From MSPOR6 sp964652195 (GTDB lineage Bacteria > Poribacteria > WGA-4E > WGA-3G): 64,000 nucleotides of DNA. The notes under the pieces were generated by a model. The model made no database searches. It was not told the origin of the DNA and worked only from the letters and a program-made list of their open reading frames with translations. Each line of letters opens with the position of its first letter. Position 1 is the stretch's first letter. The stretch covers positions 46,565-110,564 of the forward strand of contig CAZZBB010000052.1 of NCBI GenBank assembly GCA_964652195.1, given 5' to 3'. The position numbers and the translations under genes were made by a program. Shown here one piece after another: positions 35,214 through 44,550 of this stretch.

Positions 35214-35313
35214 ATTGACTTAATAGAAACTATATAGTGTGTATCTCTGGTGGAATTACAGGTATTGTATTTTAAGTGAGACAAATGTGCTTAATTTTGA
35301 GAATCCCATATTC

Positions 35314-37818
35314 CTATTCGCTAAGGTTTTCCTCAGTCGTATCAGAATCATGTGAATTCTCACTGTCATCAGAAGAATCAGCATTTTCCGGACTCTGGCT
35401 CTCCTCTGTAGTTTCAGTTTCAGCAGAATCTTCAGAACTTTGTAGTTCCTCCACCTGTTCATCTGTTTCAGTCTCAGGTGTATCTGTTTGATCTGTTTGC
35501 TCTGCATCATCAGAAGTTAGTGTTTCCTGATGCTTTTCTGTCTCCTCAGAGGTGGTAAGATTATCGACGTTATTTCTCCCCATTTCCTGTTTCAATAAAG
35601 CGCCCATAATGGTTTCTTCTTCTTCAACAGGTTCAGGTTTTCTTTGTTCGCGTTGTGGAGTATGTCGTTGCCGTCGAGGTCGTTCTTGTTGTTCTTGTTC
35701 TTGTGGTGGATTCGCTGCCCGTTCTTGATCAGCAATAGCTGCTTTTAGACTTAATCCAATACGTCTTCCTTTAGGATCAAGGTTTATGACTTTTACATCA
35801 ATTTCATCTCCAACAGATACTACTTCTTCAGGTCTCTCAATTCTTCGATCAGCGATCTCAGATATATGAATCAACCCGTCGATACCTTCTTCAAGTTTAG
35901 TGAAAGCACCAAAACTTGTGAGGTTAACAATCTGTCCGCGAACCACTGAACCAACTTTATACTTTTCTGGCACTTCGTTCCATGGATCAGGTTGGGTTTG
36001 CTTAAGTCCTAATGAAACACGTCGTTCAGAAGCGTCAATTTGTAGTACAACAACTTCTACTTCATCACCTTCCTTCAAGAATTCCTGAGGATTAGTTGTT
36101 CGATCAGTCCAAGACAGGTCAGAAGTATGTATTAATCCATCAATTCCTTCTTCAATTTCAACAAAAGCTCCAAAATTCGTAAGATTTCGGATACGTCCAT
36201 TGATTTTAGTTCCAACAGGATATTTTTGTTCAAGCATTTCCCATGGATTTTCTTGTAACTGTTTTATACCTAAGGAAATCCTCTTATCTTCCTTAGAGAT
36301 TTCAAGGACGATTGCCTCAATTTCATCACCTTTTGTAACGATCCGTGATGGAGCAACATTGCGTCGTGTCCAAGACATTTCAGAAACATGAATCAATCCT
36401 TCAACAGCTTCCTCAAGTTGAACAAATACTCCATAATTGACTATATTTACGACGGCACCACTAACTCTTGACCCAACAGCATATTTTTCTTCGACGTTTT
36501 CCCATGGATCATCAGTTTTCTGTTTTAGACCTAAGGAAATCTTCTCATTATCTTCGCCAATAGCAATTACTTGGACTTCTATCTCATCTCCAATAGTAAC
36601 TATTTCTGATGGGTGGTTAATCCGTTTCCAAGCCATGTCGGTTTTATGGAGTAGTCCATCAACGCCGCCAAGGTCAACAAAAGCCCCAAATGCGGTAATA
36701 TTCTTCACAACACCATTAATGAGTTGTCCTACCTCAAGATTCTTGAGAACTTCTTCTTTCTTTTCTGCCATCTCAGCTTCGAGAAATGCGCGTCGGGACA
36801 GAACAATGTTGTGCCGACGTTTACTCATGCTAATGACCTTCATCTGGAAAACTTCACCAATGTATTGGTCAAGATTTGAAATAGGTCTTAATTCAACTTG
36901 GGATGCTGGTAAGAATCCTCGTAAAGAACCAACGTATACTTGTAGTCCACCTTTAATTCTTTCAGTAATCCGTCCTTCAACAGGTGAACCACTTTCAAAT
37001 GCTTCGGTTATCTCATCCCATACGAGAGTTTGATCAGCAATTTTCTTAGAGAGAACTATTTGCCCATCCATATCTTCTCGTCGGACAATATATACATCAA
37101 TTTGATCACCAACCTGGACGGCCGGTAGATCATTTTCCTGTTTATCAAATTCGGCTGCAGGTATATACCCTTCAGATTTGAAACCGATGTCAATCATGAC
37201 TTCATCACGGTTAACATCTACTACAGTTCCCTTTACGATCTCACCATCAGTAAAGGCTTTTAGTGAATTGTCATAGGCTTCTTCAAGAGATTCTTGACTC
37301 ATTGCAGCCTGTTCTTCATCTGTATCTGTTTCTTCTTGAGAAGATGAATCATCGGATATTTCAGATTCGGTAGTATTTGCTACCTCCGGTGAATCATCTG
37401 ATATGTCGGTATCTGTATCTTCTGTGGTAGGGGTATCGTCAGCTTGGTTTTCGGATGCATCACTTGCAGCTTCCACAGTTTCTGGTGTCTGTAGATTCTC
37501 ATCTGATGTAGGGGTATCTGTGTCTTCTGTAGGAGGGTTTTCTTCAAACTGGGTATTGTCTTCAGTGTCGTCTGTTAAATCCTCTTGATCAGTTTCATCA
37601 GCAGCAAACTCCACCTGTTCGTTTTCATCTTCTGCAGAAGTATCATCTGTTGTCTCGTCTTGAACTTCTGTATCACTATTGGAAGTTTGGTTCATTGGTG
37701 CTGGTGTTTCCGTCTCACTAACTTCATCTTGCTCTGTTTCAGTTGTACCGTCAACTGTTTCTTCTTCTGTATCCACTTCAACAGTGGAATCATCTGTGTG
37801 GGTCTGTTCGTTATTCAT
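35314..37818 (-). CDS. rpsA: 30S ribosomal protein S1 with long acidic N-terminal extension
   Basis: 834 residues. Six S1 (OB-fold) RNA-binding domains lie at about 192-265, 275-350, 360-435, 445-522, 532-608 and 618-695 (for example KYKVGSVVRGQIVNLTSFGAF, GLIHISEI). They fix mRNA to the 30S subunit. The first 185 or so residues are an unusual low-complexity tail of Thr, Glu, Asp, Ser; the C-terminus has an Arg-rich patch (ERPRRQRHTPQREQRKPE) and another acidic tail. E. coli S1 is 557 residues. No Shine-Dalgarno site precedes the ATG, as is common for self-regulated rpsA mRNAs. Internal ATG starts would trim the extension, but its reading frame is open and compositionally uniform. Confidence 0.9.
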   Translation of the reverse strand: MNNEQTHTDDSTVEVDTEEETVDGTTETEQDEVSETETPAPMNQTSNSDTEVQDETTDDTSAEDENEQVEFAADETDQEDLTDDTEDNTQFEENPPTEDTDTPTSDENLQTPETVEAASDASENQADDTPTTEDTDTDISDDSPEVANTTESEISDDSSSQEETDTDEEQAAMSQESLEEAYDNSLKAFTDGEIVKGTVVDVNRDEVMIDIGFKSEGYIPAAEFDKQENDLPAVQVGDQIDVYIVRREDMDGQIVLSKKIADQTLVWDEITEAFESGSPVEGRITERIKGGLQVYVGSLRGFLPASQVELRPISNLDQYIGEVFQMKVISMSKRRHNIVLSRRAFLEAEMAEKKEEVLKNLEVGQLINGVVKNITAFGAFVDLGGVDGLLHKTDMAWKRINHPSEIVTIGDEIEVQVIAIGEDNEKISLGLKQKTDDPWENVEEKYAVGSRVSGAVVNIVNYGVFVQLEEAVEGLIHVSEMSWTRRNVAPSRIVTKGDEIEAIVLEISKEDKRISLGIKQLQENPWEMLEQKYPVGTKINGRIRNLTNFGAFVEIEEGIDGLIHTSDLSWTDRTTNPQEFLKEGDEVEVVVLQIDASERRVSLGLKQTQPDPWNEVPEKYKVGSVVRGQIVNLTSFGAFTKLEEGIDGLIHISEIADRRIERPEEVVSVGDEIDVKVINLDPKGRRIGLSLKAAIADQERAANPPQEQEQQERPRRQRHTPQREQRKPEPVEEEETIMGALLKQEMGRNNVDNLTTSEETEKHQETLTSDDAEQTDQTDTPETETDEQVEELQSSEDSAETETTEESQSPENADSSDDSENSHDSDTTEENLSE

Positions 37819-37935
37819 TAAGATGTCTGGGTATGTTGTTAACGCAAACTCGCGTTAATTCCGCCAGTTCCTCCTTGTTTCGAAGTGCTGCTGGCACTTT
37901 CAGTCGCTTAATTATATAGTATATCACAATGTGCA

Positions 37936-37963
37936 TTGATTTGCAACATTTTAAATCTATACT
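37936..37963 (+). promoter_or_regulatory. possible promoter for a small ORF
   Basis: TTGATT (37936-37941), 16-base spacer, TATACT (37958-37963), followed by GGGAG at 37969 and a 40-codon frame. It is divergent from rpsA. Confidence 0.35.
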
Positions 37964-37984
37964 TAAAAGGGAGTAATAATATAC

Positions 37985-38107
37985 ATGATTAATGTATACA
38001 GTGGTGATGAAATGCCGTTAATGAATATGTTTGGTTCGTTTTTGGATAATCGAACACATGTTAATTCTATTACATCGAATTCACCTTATTTTGATGATTT
38101 AGTATAA
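37985..38107 (+). CDS. possible 40-residue small protein
   Basis: An open frame of 40 codons, starting MINVYSGDEMPLMNMFGSFL and ending YFDDLV, with a promoter-like pair and GGGAG (11 bases from the ATG) upstream. It is acidic, without a membrane segment or known motif. It precedes the STAS-RsbW pair by 113 bases. It may be a chance frame in AT-rich DNA; the gap 37819-38220 has nothing else of note. Confidence 0.3.
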   Translation: MINVYSGDEMPLMNMFGSFLDNRTHVNSITSNSPYFDDLV

Positions 38108-38155
38108 ATTGTGACTTAGTGAGAAATTTATTTTATGCACCACAACTAAATATCC

Positions 38156-38184
38156 TTGCCAATTATATGACAATAAACTATAAT
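38156..38184 (+). promoter_or_regulatory. sigma-70-type promoter of the STAS-RsbW pair
   Basis: TTGCCA (38156-38161), 17-base spacer, perfect TATAAT (38179-38184). The ATG of the STAS gene is 36 bases further on. Confidence 0.7.
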
Positions 38185-38220
38185 GATAGTATGGATTTTA
38201 GCAACGGTAGGTGATTATAT

Positions 38221-38565
38221 ATGGCAGAAACTGATTTAATGACGGTTCGTGAAAACGCAGATATCAAAATTATTGATGTGATGACAGACTTAAGCAGTTA
38301 TGCAGCTTTGGATTTGCGTAAGATTCTTGAGGATCTTCTTTTAGAGAAGGTAGACAAGGTGGTTGTAAATTTCAGTGAAGTAAACCATATCAATAGTACT
38401 GCCGTAGGAACGTTAGTAGGAATTGCTAAACGTCTTCGTCAAAACGGTGGTGATTTGAAACTATGTCACTTAGGTCCTCCACTCACACGGACATTCAATC
38501 TCATAGGTGCATCCAGCGTAGTTGAGATATATGAAACAGAGAAAAGCGCACTGGCTGCATTTTAG
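38221..38565 (+). CDS. STAS-domain anti-sigma factor antagonist
   Basis: 114 residues, one STAS domain of the SpoIIAA/RsbV type. The phosphorylation loop is HINSTAVGTLVGI, with Ser59/Thr60 at the expected position after the beta strand KVVVNFSEV. In partner switching, unphosphorylated antagonist binds the kinase encoded next door and frees its target. It is followed after 28 bases by the RsbW-type kinase gene, its likely direct partner. Confidence 0.85.
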   Translation: MAETDLMTVRENADIKIIDVMTDLSSYAALDLRKILEDLLLEKVDKVVVNFSEVNHINSTAVGTLVGIAKRLRQNGGDLKLCHLGPPLTRTFNLIGASSVVEIYETEKSALAAF

Positions 38566-38593
38566 TCGTATTCCAACATACAGGCAATAATCT

Positions 38594-39046
38594 ATGGAAA
38601 AAGACTATATTGAGTTTAAACTGCCCAGTAATGTGTGTTATATTGAATCTGTAAGAGTGTTTATTGGGAAGTTGTCTGAAACACTTGGTTTTCCTAAGAA
38701 ACGAACTGCTGACATTCAACTTGCACTTGATGAAATTTGTAGTAATGCTGTTATCCATGGTTCTAAGTCAGTAGAATCTGAAATTAAAATACATATTACT
38801 GTTGATAGGCGATTCTTAGAGTTGATGATTAGCGATGCAGGAGGGCATAATACAACGGATTGGTTCACACCAGAGAAACTCGCCGAGATACAGTCACAAC
38901 GTACTCCCGAAGGTGAAGGCGGACACGGACTATACCTAATTGAATGCCTTTCAGATAGTCACAAACTCCAAGTCAACAAATTTGGTGGTACTGACGTTAT
39001 AGTTCTCTTTAATAGGCCGAGTAATACTTATCAAGACGTACCTTGA
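38594..39046 (+). CDS. RsbW/SpoIIAB-type anti-sigma serine kinase
   Basis: 150 residues, HATPase_c_2 (GHKL) fold. The N box is ALDEICSNAVIHGS (about residues 46-59), the G1 box is SDAGGHN (near 90), and EGEGGHGLYLIECLSD is the G2 lid (near 113-128). Such kinases phosphorylate a STAS antagonist and hold a sigma factor or another target. No SigB-type sigma gene is in the island, so the target is open. The stop codon overlaps the end of the convergent phosphatase gene by 16 bases. Confidence 0.85.
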   Translation: MEKDYIEFKLPSNVCYIESVRVFIGKLSETLGFPKKRTADIQLALDEICSNAVIHGSKSVESEIKIHITVDRRFLELMISDAGGHNTTDWFTPEKLAEIQSQRTPEGEGGHGLYLIECLSDSHKLQVNKFGGTDVIVLFNRPSNTYQDVP

Positions 39047-40197
39047 ACTACAATGAGAGTTAAATCGTCTGGATTATGAGAAGTGTCCGAAAAAGTACTG
39101 ATGGATTGTGATATATACTCAATCAATTCCAACGGTTTTTCTATTTCACACGTTGATACAACCTCTTTCAACTGTTCAACAGTATATTCCTCACCTTTTG
39201 AATTCTTCACTTCATAAGCTCCGTCAGTATATAGGAACATTCGACTTGATGTTTCAAATGTATAGTGACAATTCTCATATTCTGAATCTGGATTGATTCC
39301 TAAACCATTTCCTGAATGTCCATTAGTGATAAGTGTACAAATTGAATCTAAATTACTTTGTAAGAATGGAAATGGATGACCAGCATTAGCACAAACCATT
39401 TCGTTTTTACTAAGATCAATTACCCCGCAGAAAGCTGTTGCGAACATAAATAGATGTGAACTAATCATATCGTTGAACCGAGTATTTAGTAGCTTTATAA
39501 TATCGGCGGGATTATCATCAAGTTCATCTCTATGCTCCGAGAGTATTGTCTTTATAAAGACTGTGACGAGTGCTGCTGAAACCCCATGTCCCATGACATC
39601 TGAAATTAGAAACCCCATCCTATTTTCATTTATTTTCCATAAGTCATAAAAATCTCCGCCGACTGCCAGGGCAGGAGAGCAGTGTGAAGCAATTTCAAAG
39701 GCGCCAATTTTCTGTAGACCATTTTTTGGAATTAGGATTTCTTGTACATTCCGTGCCATTTGAAGTTCCGACTCCAAACGGGCATTATATTCTTCTAAAG
39801 TGTCATGATATCGTTTAATCCGTAGAAGGGACTTTATTCTTGCTAATACCTCGAAACTACTGAAAGGTTTTTCAATGAAATCATCTGCTCCTGCTTCTAC
39901 AGCCTTTATCCTGTTCTCTTGTGTATCACGTAGAGCAGTGATCATAATGATAGGTATGAATTCAGTATGCTTATCAGCTCTAACCCTTTTAACAACTTCA
40001 AATCCATCTATTCTTGGCATATTGATGTCTAATAAGATGAGATCTGGAGCATCTTCTTTTATTGACTCTAATGCCTCTTCTCCATCACACGCAGTTCTAA
40101 CCGAGTATCCTTGAGTTTGGAGTTGAATTTGAAGGATTTTTATGTTTCGAGGTTCATCGTCAACAACAAGAATATTAGCGGATTCTTCAGCGATCAT
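39031..40197 (-). CDS. response regulator with PP2C (SpoIIE/RsbU-type) phosphatase domain
   Basis: 388 residues. Receiver domain 1-125 with phospho-acceptor Asp57 (LILLDINMPRIDGF) and the conserved Lys in IEKPFS; coiled linker 130-165 (LEEYNARLESELQMARNVQ); SpoIIE phosphatase 175-385 with GGDFYDLW and DVMGHGVSAALV metal-binding Asp residues, and PDDLTLIVV. Such proteins dephosphorylate STAS antagonists when their receiver is phosphorylated, linking a two-component signal to partner switching. Its ATG overlaps the stop of the upstream receiver gene (ATGA). Confidence 0.92.
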   Translation of the reverse strand: MIAEESANILVVDDEPRNIKILQIQLQTQGYSVRTACDGEEALESIKEDAPDLILLDINMPRIDGFEVVKRVRADKHTEFIPIIMITALRDTQENRIKAVEAGADDFIEKPFSSFEVLARIKSLLRIKRYHDTLEEYNARLESELQMARNVQEILIPKNGLQKIGAFEIASHCSPALAVGGDFYDLWKINENRMGFLISDVMGHGVSAALVTVFIKTILSEHRDELDDNPADIIKLLNTRFNDMISSHLFMFATAFCGVIDLSKNEMVCANAGHPFPFLQSNLDSICTLITNGHSGNGLGINPDSEYENCHYTFETSSRMFLYTDGAYEVKNSKGEEYTVEQLKEVVSTCEIEKPLELIEYISQSISTFSDTSHNPDDLTLIVVQGTS

Positions 40198-40580
40198 GTT
40201 GTCTTCTTTTTAAGGTGGTGTTTTACACGTTCTACCAAGACATGCGTATCAATAGGTTTACTCAAATAATCATCGCATCCTGCCTTAAGTATGCGTTCTC
40301 TGTCCCCAGACATTGCTGCGGCAGTCAGGGCGATAATTGGAATATTACATAATTTTGGTTTAGACTTTATAAGCCGTGTCAATTCTTCACCACTTTTTCC
40401 TGGCAGTGCAATGTCCATTAGGATGAGTGATGGTATAGACGTTTCTAAATAAGATAGTGCTTCAGTAGCATCAGCAGATTCAACTACCTTATATCCTTCT
40501 GATTCCAGGACAATCCGTACTACTTTTCTATTTAATGCATGGTCTTCTATTACTAAAATTGGAACCGAATTACTATTCAA
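40194..40580 (-). CDS. single-domain response regulator
   Basis: 128 residues, CheY-like receiver alone. Acidic pair near residues 12-13 (VIEDHALN), phospho-acceptor Asp56 (LILMDIALPGKSG), Thr in ALTAAA and Lys in LSKPID. No output domain, so it acts as a phosphate relay or by protein contact. It overlaps the next gene by four bases and lies 154 bases after the histidine kinase gene; all three are on the same strand. Confidence 0.9.
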   Translation of the reverse strand: MNSNSVPILVIEDHALNRKVVRIVLESEGYKVVESADATEALSYLETSIPSLILMDIALPGKSGEELTRLIKSKPKLCNIPIIALTAAAMSGDRERILKAGCDDYLSKPIDTHVLVERVKHHLKKKTT

Positions 40581-40734
40581 GTAGTACTCCTTACTTAATC
40601 AACAATGGTTATTCAAAGTTTTTCATAATAGTACTACGATTCTGGTAATTAGAGTAGAGGGTTGCAGGAATTACGAAATTCTTGAATTGGATCTTGATCT
40701 TTGAAGTCTAACTGTTTAAAAAATAGTATTTCTC

Positions 40735-43017
40735 TTAAGTTTGTTTAATTGGGATATTAAATGAAAAAGTACTTCCTTGCCCCTCTTCACTTGTCACACT
40801 TATTTCTCCTAAATGCAATTCAATCAACCTCTGTGTGAGTGCTAAACCGAGACCGGTTCCTCCATAACGTCTGGACTTTGATGTGTCAATCTGTGTGAAA
40901 GGAGCAAATAGTTTCATTTGATCTTCCTCAGAAATTCCTATACCTGTATCCGTAACCACAACGTACAAATCAGAGGAGGTCACCTTCAAATGTGTTGTTA
41001 CTTTTCCATTATCTGGAGTAAACTTCACTGCGTTTGAAAGTAAATTATAAAAGATTTGTTTTACTTTGATTCGATCAGCTTCAATCGTTCCATTTTTAGG
41101 ACAAGTCAAACTAAGTTCAATATTCTTTTTTATAGCTAAGGCATTTATAATTGCATTTACTTCTTCAACAGCGTCAAGAATAAGAAATTCTTCCAGTTGT
41201 AGAGACATTTTTCCAGCTTCAATTTTGGATAAATCAAGAATATCATTAATCATCTCCAGTAAATGCTGTCCACTAACTCGAATATCGTTTATGCAGTCTT
41301 TTTGTTCATCATTAACCGGACCGACAAGCTCATCTCTGAGAATTTCAGCGAATCCAATTATAGCATTTAGTGGTGTTCGTAATTCATGACTCATATTTGC
41401 GAGAAAATCGCTTTTTGCTCTACTTGCATATTCAGCGGTTTCTTTTGCATTCTGCATGGCTTGTTGTGCTTTTATACGGTCTGTATTATCAAGTGCCATA
41501 CTAATGATAATTCGAGTTCCATCTGGTTGAATTCCAAGAAGAGATGAACTGAATTCCCAAATCTGTCTTTCTCCGGCTTTCGTAGTTATATCATATTGTG
41601 TTGGGTCGACCCGTTCTTTGTTTAAATTGACTTGAGTAAGATAATCCTGTATATCTTGACTCAATTCGTGATTTGCTTGTTCTAACCAGTTAGAAACCGT
41701 TGTCATTTCTTCAGGACTATATCCTGTTAGATCAGTCCATGCCCGACTGATGAGGATAATTTCACCATTTTCATCGTGAATCATTATCGGAAGTGGGGCA
41801 TTAAGAACGGCTCGACGAAATCGCTGTTCGCTCTCTTGTAATTCTGTTTCAGCTTGTTTTCGTGCGGATATATCGGTTGATGTCATTAAATAACCGACCA
41901 TTCTATCATCACGTATAATAGGACCTATACATGAAGCATACCAATTTCCACTAAGCCTTCCCTGGATTTCATATCCTGCTACTTCACCTGTATCAATTAC
42001 CTTACGGCATGCTTCACGAAAACCCTCATGATGTTCTTCTGTTAGGAAGTCGAAAATGCTCTTTCCTACGACATCTTCAACTGTAACATCAACAGCAGGA
42101 GGAATTTTATTAATAAATTGTAGTGTGTAATTTAAGTCGAGAGTCGAAATTATATCTGGAGCACTCTCAACCAAAGAACGCCATTTAGCTTCAGAATCTC
42201 GGAGTGCTTGATCTGCAAGATGGTATTCGGTTATATCTCTTGAGATACCACATGTACCCTTAATTCGTCCACTTCTATCACGGATTGGTACTTTAGTTGT
42301 TGAGACCCAAGTATCTTGTGCTCCTGGCCATGTTTCTTTTTCCTGTTTAGCTTCTATAGGTTTTCCTGTCTCAATAACCGTTCTTTCATCCTCATATGCT
42401 TGATGGGCGTGTTCCCGTGTGAAGAAGTCAAAATCGGTTTTACCAATAGCATCAGATGGATCTTTAAGGCCAAATCGATTTGCAAGGGATCGACTAATCC
42501 GAATGAATTGACTGTCAATATCTTTAAAATATATGTGATCTGGATTATTGTCCATCAATGTATGGAGGAATTCGCTTTCCTGAGAATGCATTTCTGCTAA
42601 TTGTTGGAACCTTTGTTCATTCTCACGGAGTTTATTCTTTATACTATTTGCTGCTGAAATATCACATGCAACCACATAATAAATGGACAGTTCACTGTCC
42701 ATTTTTACGGACCAGCGAAGCCATTTATATTCTTCATTAACACAGTGTAGACGTACCTCAAAAGAGGCAATTGATGAATCGTCATTTTTTAGTTTACTGA
42801 TCTGAGCAAGGGCGGATTGATGGTCATCGGTATGAACTAATTCGATCCAATTCCGTGAATGAAGTTCTTCTATAGAATAGCCGAGAGTATATTCCCAAGA
42901 AGGATTAAGAGGTATAAAAATGTTTTCAAAGGTAATAACGGCAAACATTTCCGATGACATCTGAAAAAAAGGGTGTATTTTTAGAGCTTCAATTTCAGGT
43001 GCCATGCGGTTCACCAT
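40735..43017 (-). CDS. multi-PAS sensor histidine kinase
   Basis: 760 residues, no membrane span, so a cytoplasmic sensor. Four PAS/PAC modules at about 15-130, 150-268, 272-390 and 395-515, then HisKA with phospho-accepting His544 (NMSHELRTPLNAI), then the ATPase domain (N box FYNLLSNAVKFT, G1 DTGIGI, G2 GTGLGLALTQ). It would phosphorylate the receiver at 40194 and/or the receiver-phosphatase at 39031. The start overlaps the stop of the stress-protein gene (TAATG), indicating cotranslation. Ligands of the PAS modules cannot be told from sequence. Confidence 0.92.
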   Translation of the reverse strand: MVNRMAPEIEALKIHPFFQMSSEMFAVITFENIFIPLNPSWEYTLGYSIEELHSRNWIELVHTDDHQSALAQISKLKNDDSSIASFEVRLHCVNEEYKWLRWSVKMDSELSIYYVVACDISAANSIKNKLRENEQRFQQLAEMHSQESEFLHTLMDNNPDHIYFKDIDSQFIRISRSLANRFGLKDPSDAIGKTDFDFFTREHAHQAYEDERTVIETGKPIEAKQEKETWPGAQDTWVSTTKVPIRDRSGRIKGTCGISRDITEYHLADQALRDSEAKWRSLVESAPDIISTLDLNYTLQFINKIPPAVDVTVEDVVGKSIFDFLTEEHHEGFREACRKVIDTGEVAGYEIQGRLSGNWYASCIGPIIRDDRMVGYLMTSTDISARKQAETELQESEQRFRRAVLNAPLPIMIHDENGEIILISRAWTDLTGYSPEEMTTVSNWLEQANHELSQDIQDYLTQVNLNKERVDPTQYDITTKAGERQIWEFSSSLLGIQPDGTRIIISMALDNTDRIKAQQAMQNAKETAEYASRAKSDFLANMSHELRTPLNAIIGFAEILRDELVGPVNDEQKDCINDIRVSGQHLLEMINDILDLSKIEAGKMSLQLEEFLILDAVEEVNAIINALAIKKNIELSLTCPKNGTIEADRIKVKQIFYNLLSNAVKFTPDNGKVTTHLKVTSSDLYVVVTDTGIGISEEDQMKLFAPFTQIDTSKSRRYGGTGLGLALTQRLIELHLGEISVTSEEGQGSTFSFNIPIKQT

Positions 43018-43778
43018 TACTTCGTAACTAAAACAGCACGGTTGGCAAGTTTAACAACTGTTTGTGTAGTACTTTGAAAAACCATTTCATAAAGACGTCC
43101 ATGATGGCTTGCACTGAGAGCAATTAAATCACAATCGTGATTTTCTGCGTTTTCCAAGATATTCGTTACCGTAAATCCAAGTGCAGTAAGAAATTCATTG
43201 TGCACATCGTAAAAGTGTAGATAGTCTTCCATCTGCTGTTTTATCTCGGATGCTTCTTGTGGAGTGTTTGAAAGTGCTAAACCTAATATATTAGACTTTG
43301 TTAACTCGGCAATTTCAGCGGATAGGGACAGAACATGATCAGAGTATATGTCTCCGCGATGAACAGTGAGTATTTTCCGTAATAGGGTACATTGTTCGTG
43401 TACAATTATAATGGGTTTTGTTATATGTGCAAGTACATCGTCAATCTGGCTTTGTATAAGTTTTAATCCGTGTGTTTTTATATCTTCTGGTAGACCGACA
43501 ACGACTAAATCGGCAGAATGTGCTTTTTGGCATATCATTTGTCTGGGATTTCCAGCGACTGCTTCAATGTGATAATCCAAAAAATCATAGAGTGCACATT
43601 CCTTTTCAGTACGACTCAAAATGGTTTCAGCGACTTCTGTACTACCTCCGTGAGAACTGTCTTGAAAAAAGACACATGATAGGTGTGTACCTAAAAGAAC
43701 AGCGAGTTGACCAGCGTAATCAAAGGCATTCCTTTCATAATCGGTATCACCTATAGAAACGAGGATATTCTTTATCAT
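43017..43778 (-). CDS. universal stress protein family, two-domain
   Basis: 253 residues, length of two UspA folds. The first half starts MIKNILVSIGDTDYERNAFDYA and contains SADLVVVGLP; the second half ends DCDLIALSASHHGRLYEMVF then TQTVVKLANRAVLV, the usual UspA end. The ATP-binding G-x2-G-x9-G-S pattern is only partly kept. Such proteins respond to stress by binding nucleotides or partners. It is translationally joined to the histidine kinase gene, so it probably feeds or modulates that signalling chain. Confidence 0.8.
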   Translation of the reverse strand: MIKNILVSIGDTDYERNAFDYAGQLAVLLGTHLSCVFFQDSSHGGSTEVAETILSRTEKECALYDFLDYHIEAVAGNPRQMICQKAHSADLVVVGLPEDIKTHGLKLIQSQIDDVLAHITKPIIIVHEQCTLLRKILTVHRGDIYSDHVLSLSAEIAELTKSNILGLALSNTPQEASEIKQQMEDYLHFYDVHNEFLTALGFTVTNILENAENHDCDLIALSASHHGRLYEMVFQSTTQTVVKLANRAVLVTK

Positions 43779-43796
43779 AATGTCCTGAAACCATTC

Positions 43797-44162
43797 CTAC
43801 TGTTTTGGTTGATTAAGAGGATTCAGTAATGCGTTTACTGCATCCTCTTCGCTTTCAAAGTTTTGGAAAACCGTAATAAGTCTTGCCATAACTATTAAAT
43901 TTTTTACATGTTTATTAACATTGATAACAGCTATTGATCCTCCACGTGGTTGTACATCTGTATATATTTTCATTATTGCCCCAAGACCTGAACTATCCAT
44001 GCTTGTAACATCTTTGAAGTCAAAAACAAGGTTTGGAGGATCTTCCATTTTCTTGAGTTCTTGTTCCACAAGATCTGTCACTTCACTTATATGTGGGGCA
44101 ATTATTCTCCCATCAAGTTTAAAAATCGTGACACCATCCCGTTGAGATTGTGTTATTGCCAT
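43797..44162 (-). CDS. STAS-domain anti-sigma factor antagonist
   Basis: 121 residues, SpoIIAA/RsbV type. The loop VTSMDSSGLGAIM carries the phosphorylatable Ser57/Ser58. Paired with a second STAS gene 40 bases upstream on the same strand and followed 18 bases later by the stress-protein gene. It is more canonical in its loop (DSSGLG) than the STAS protein at 38221. Confidence 0.88.
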   Translation of the reverse strand: MAITQSQRDGVTIFKLDGRIIAPHISEVTDLVEQELKKMEDPPNLVFDFKDVTSMDSSGLGAIMKIYTDVQPRGGSIAVINVNKHVKNLIVMARLITVFQNFESEEDAVNALLNPLNQPKQ

Positions 44163-44202
44163 AGGTCTATCCCCACATTCATTGGCTTGATGTAAATGTG
44201 TT

Positions 44203-44550
44203 TTAACTTTCGGTTGTCAATGCTGAAATAGCTTCATCTTCAGTATTGAAATGTTCAAATATACTTGCAAGACGACTCCGTACAATAAGATTCTTGATAT
44301 TCTTACCTACATTGAGCACACCAACCCTGCCCCCTTTTCTGGTAATAGTTACATGAGCACCCATTAGCGTACCGAGACCTGAGCTATCCATCATATTTAC
44401 TTTTTCAAAATCAATTAGAATTTTGGGTGTATCAGAAGCATCAACTTCTGTGGTAATTGTCTCTCGTAATTCAGATACACTTGTTCCCATTATTTTTCCA
44501 GCGGGTTCTAAGATTGATACACCGTCTTTGTGTCGGACTGTAGTTGCCAT
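44203..44550 (-). CDS. STAS-domain anti-sigma factor antagonist
   Basis: 115 residues. VNMMDSSGLGTLM has the acceptor Ser56/Ser57. It is the first gene of the minus-strand signalling operon (44550 to 39031). GGAG lies six bases before the ATG. With the downstream STAS protein it gives this island three antagonists for one visible RsbW-type kinase, so more kinases must be elsewhere or the antagonists act on other partners. Confidence 0.88.
   Translation of the reverse strand: MATTVRHKDGVSILEPAGKIMGTSVSELRETITTEVDASDTPKILIDFEKVNMMDSSGLGTLMGAHVTITRKGGRVGVLNVGKNIKNLIVRSRLASIFEHFNTEDEAISALTTES

Noticed and set aside
35093..35313. SAM or SAH riboswitch before metK-ahcY
   Set aside because: Only one simple hairpin is visible; I could not match the conserved cores of known SAM or SAH riboswitch classes. 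A covariance-model search would decide.
36437..37033. 198-residue plus-strand frame inside rpsA
   Set aside because: Antisense shadow of the S1 repeats, Ser/Thr/Pro-rich as expected from the complementary strand.
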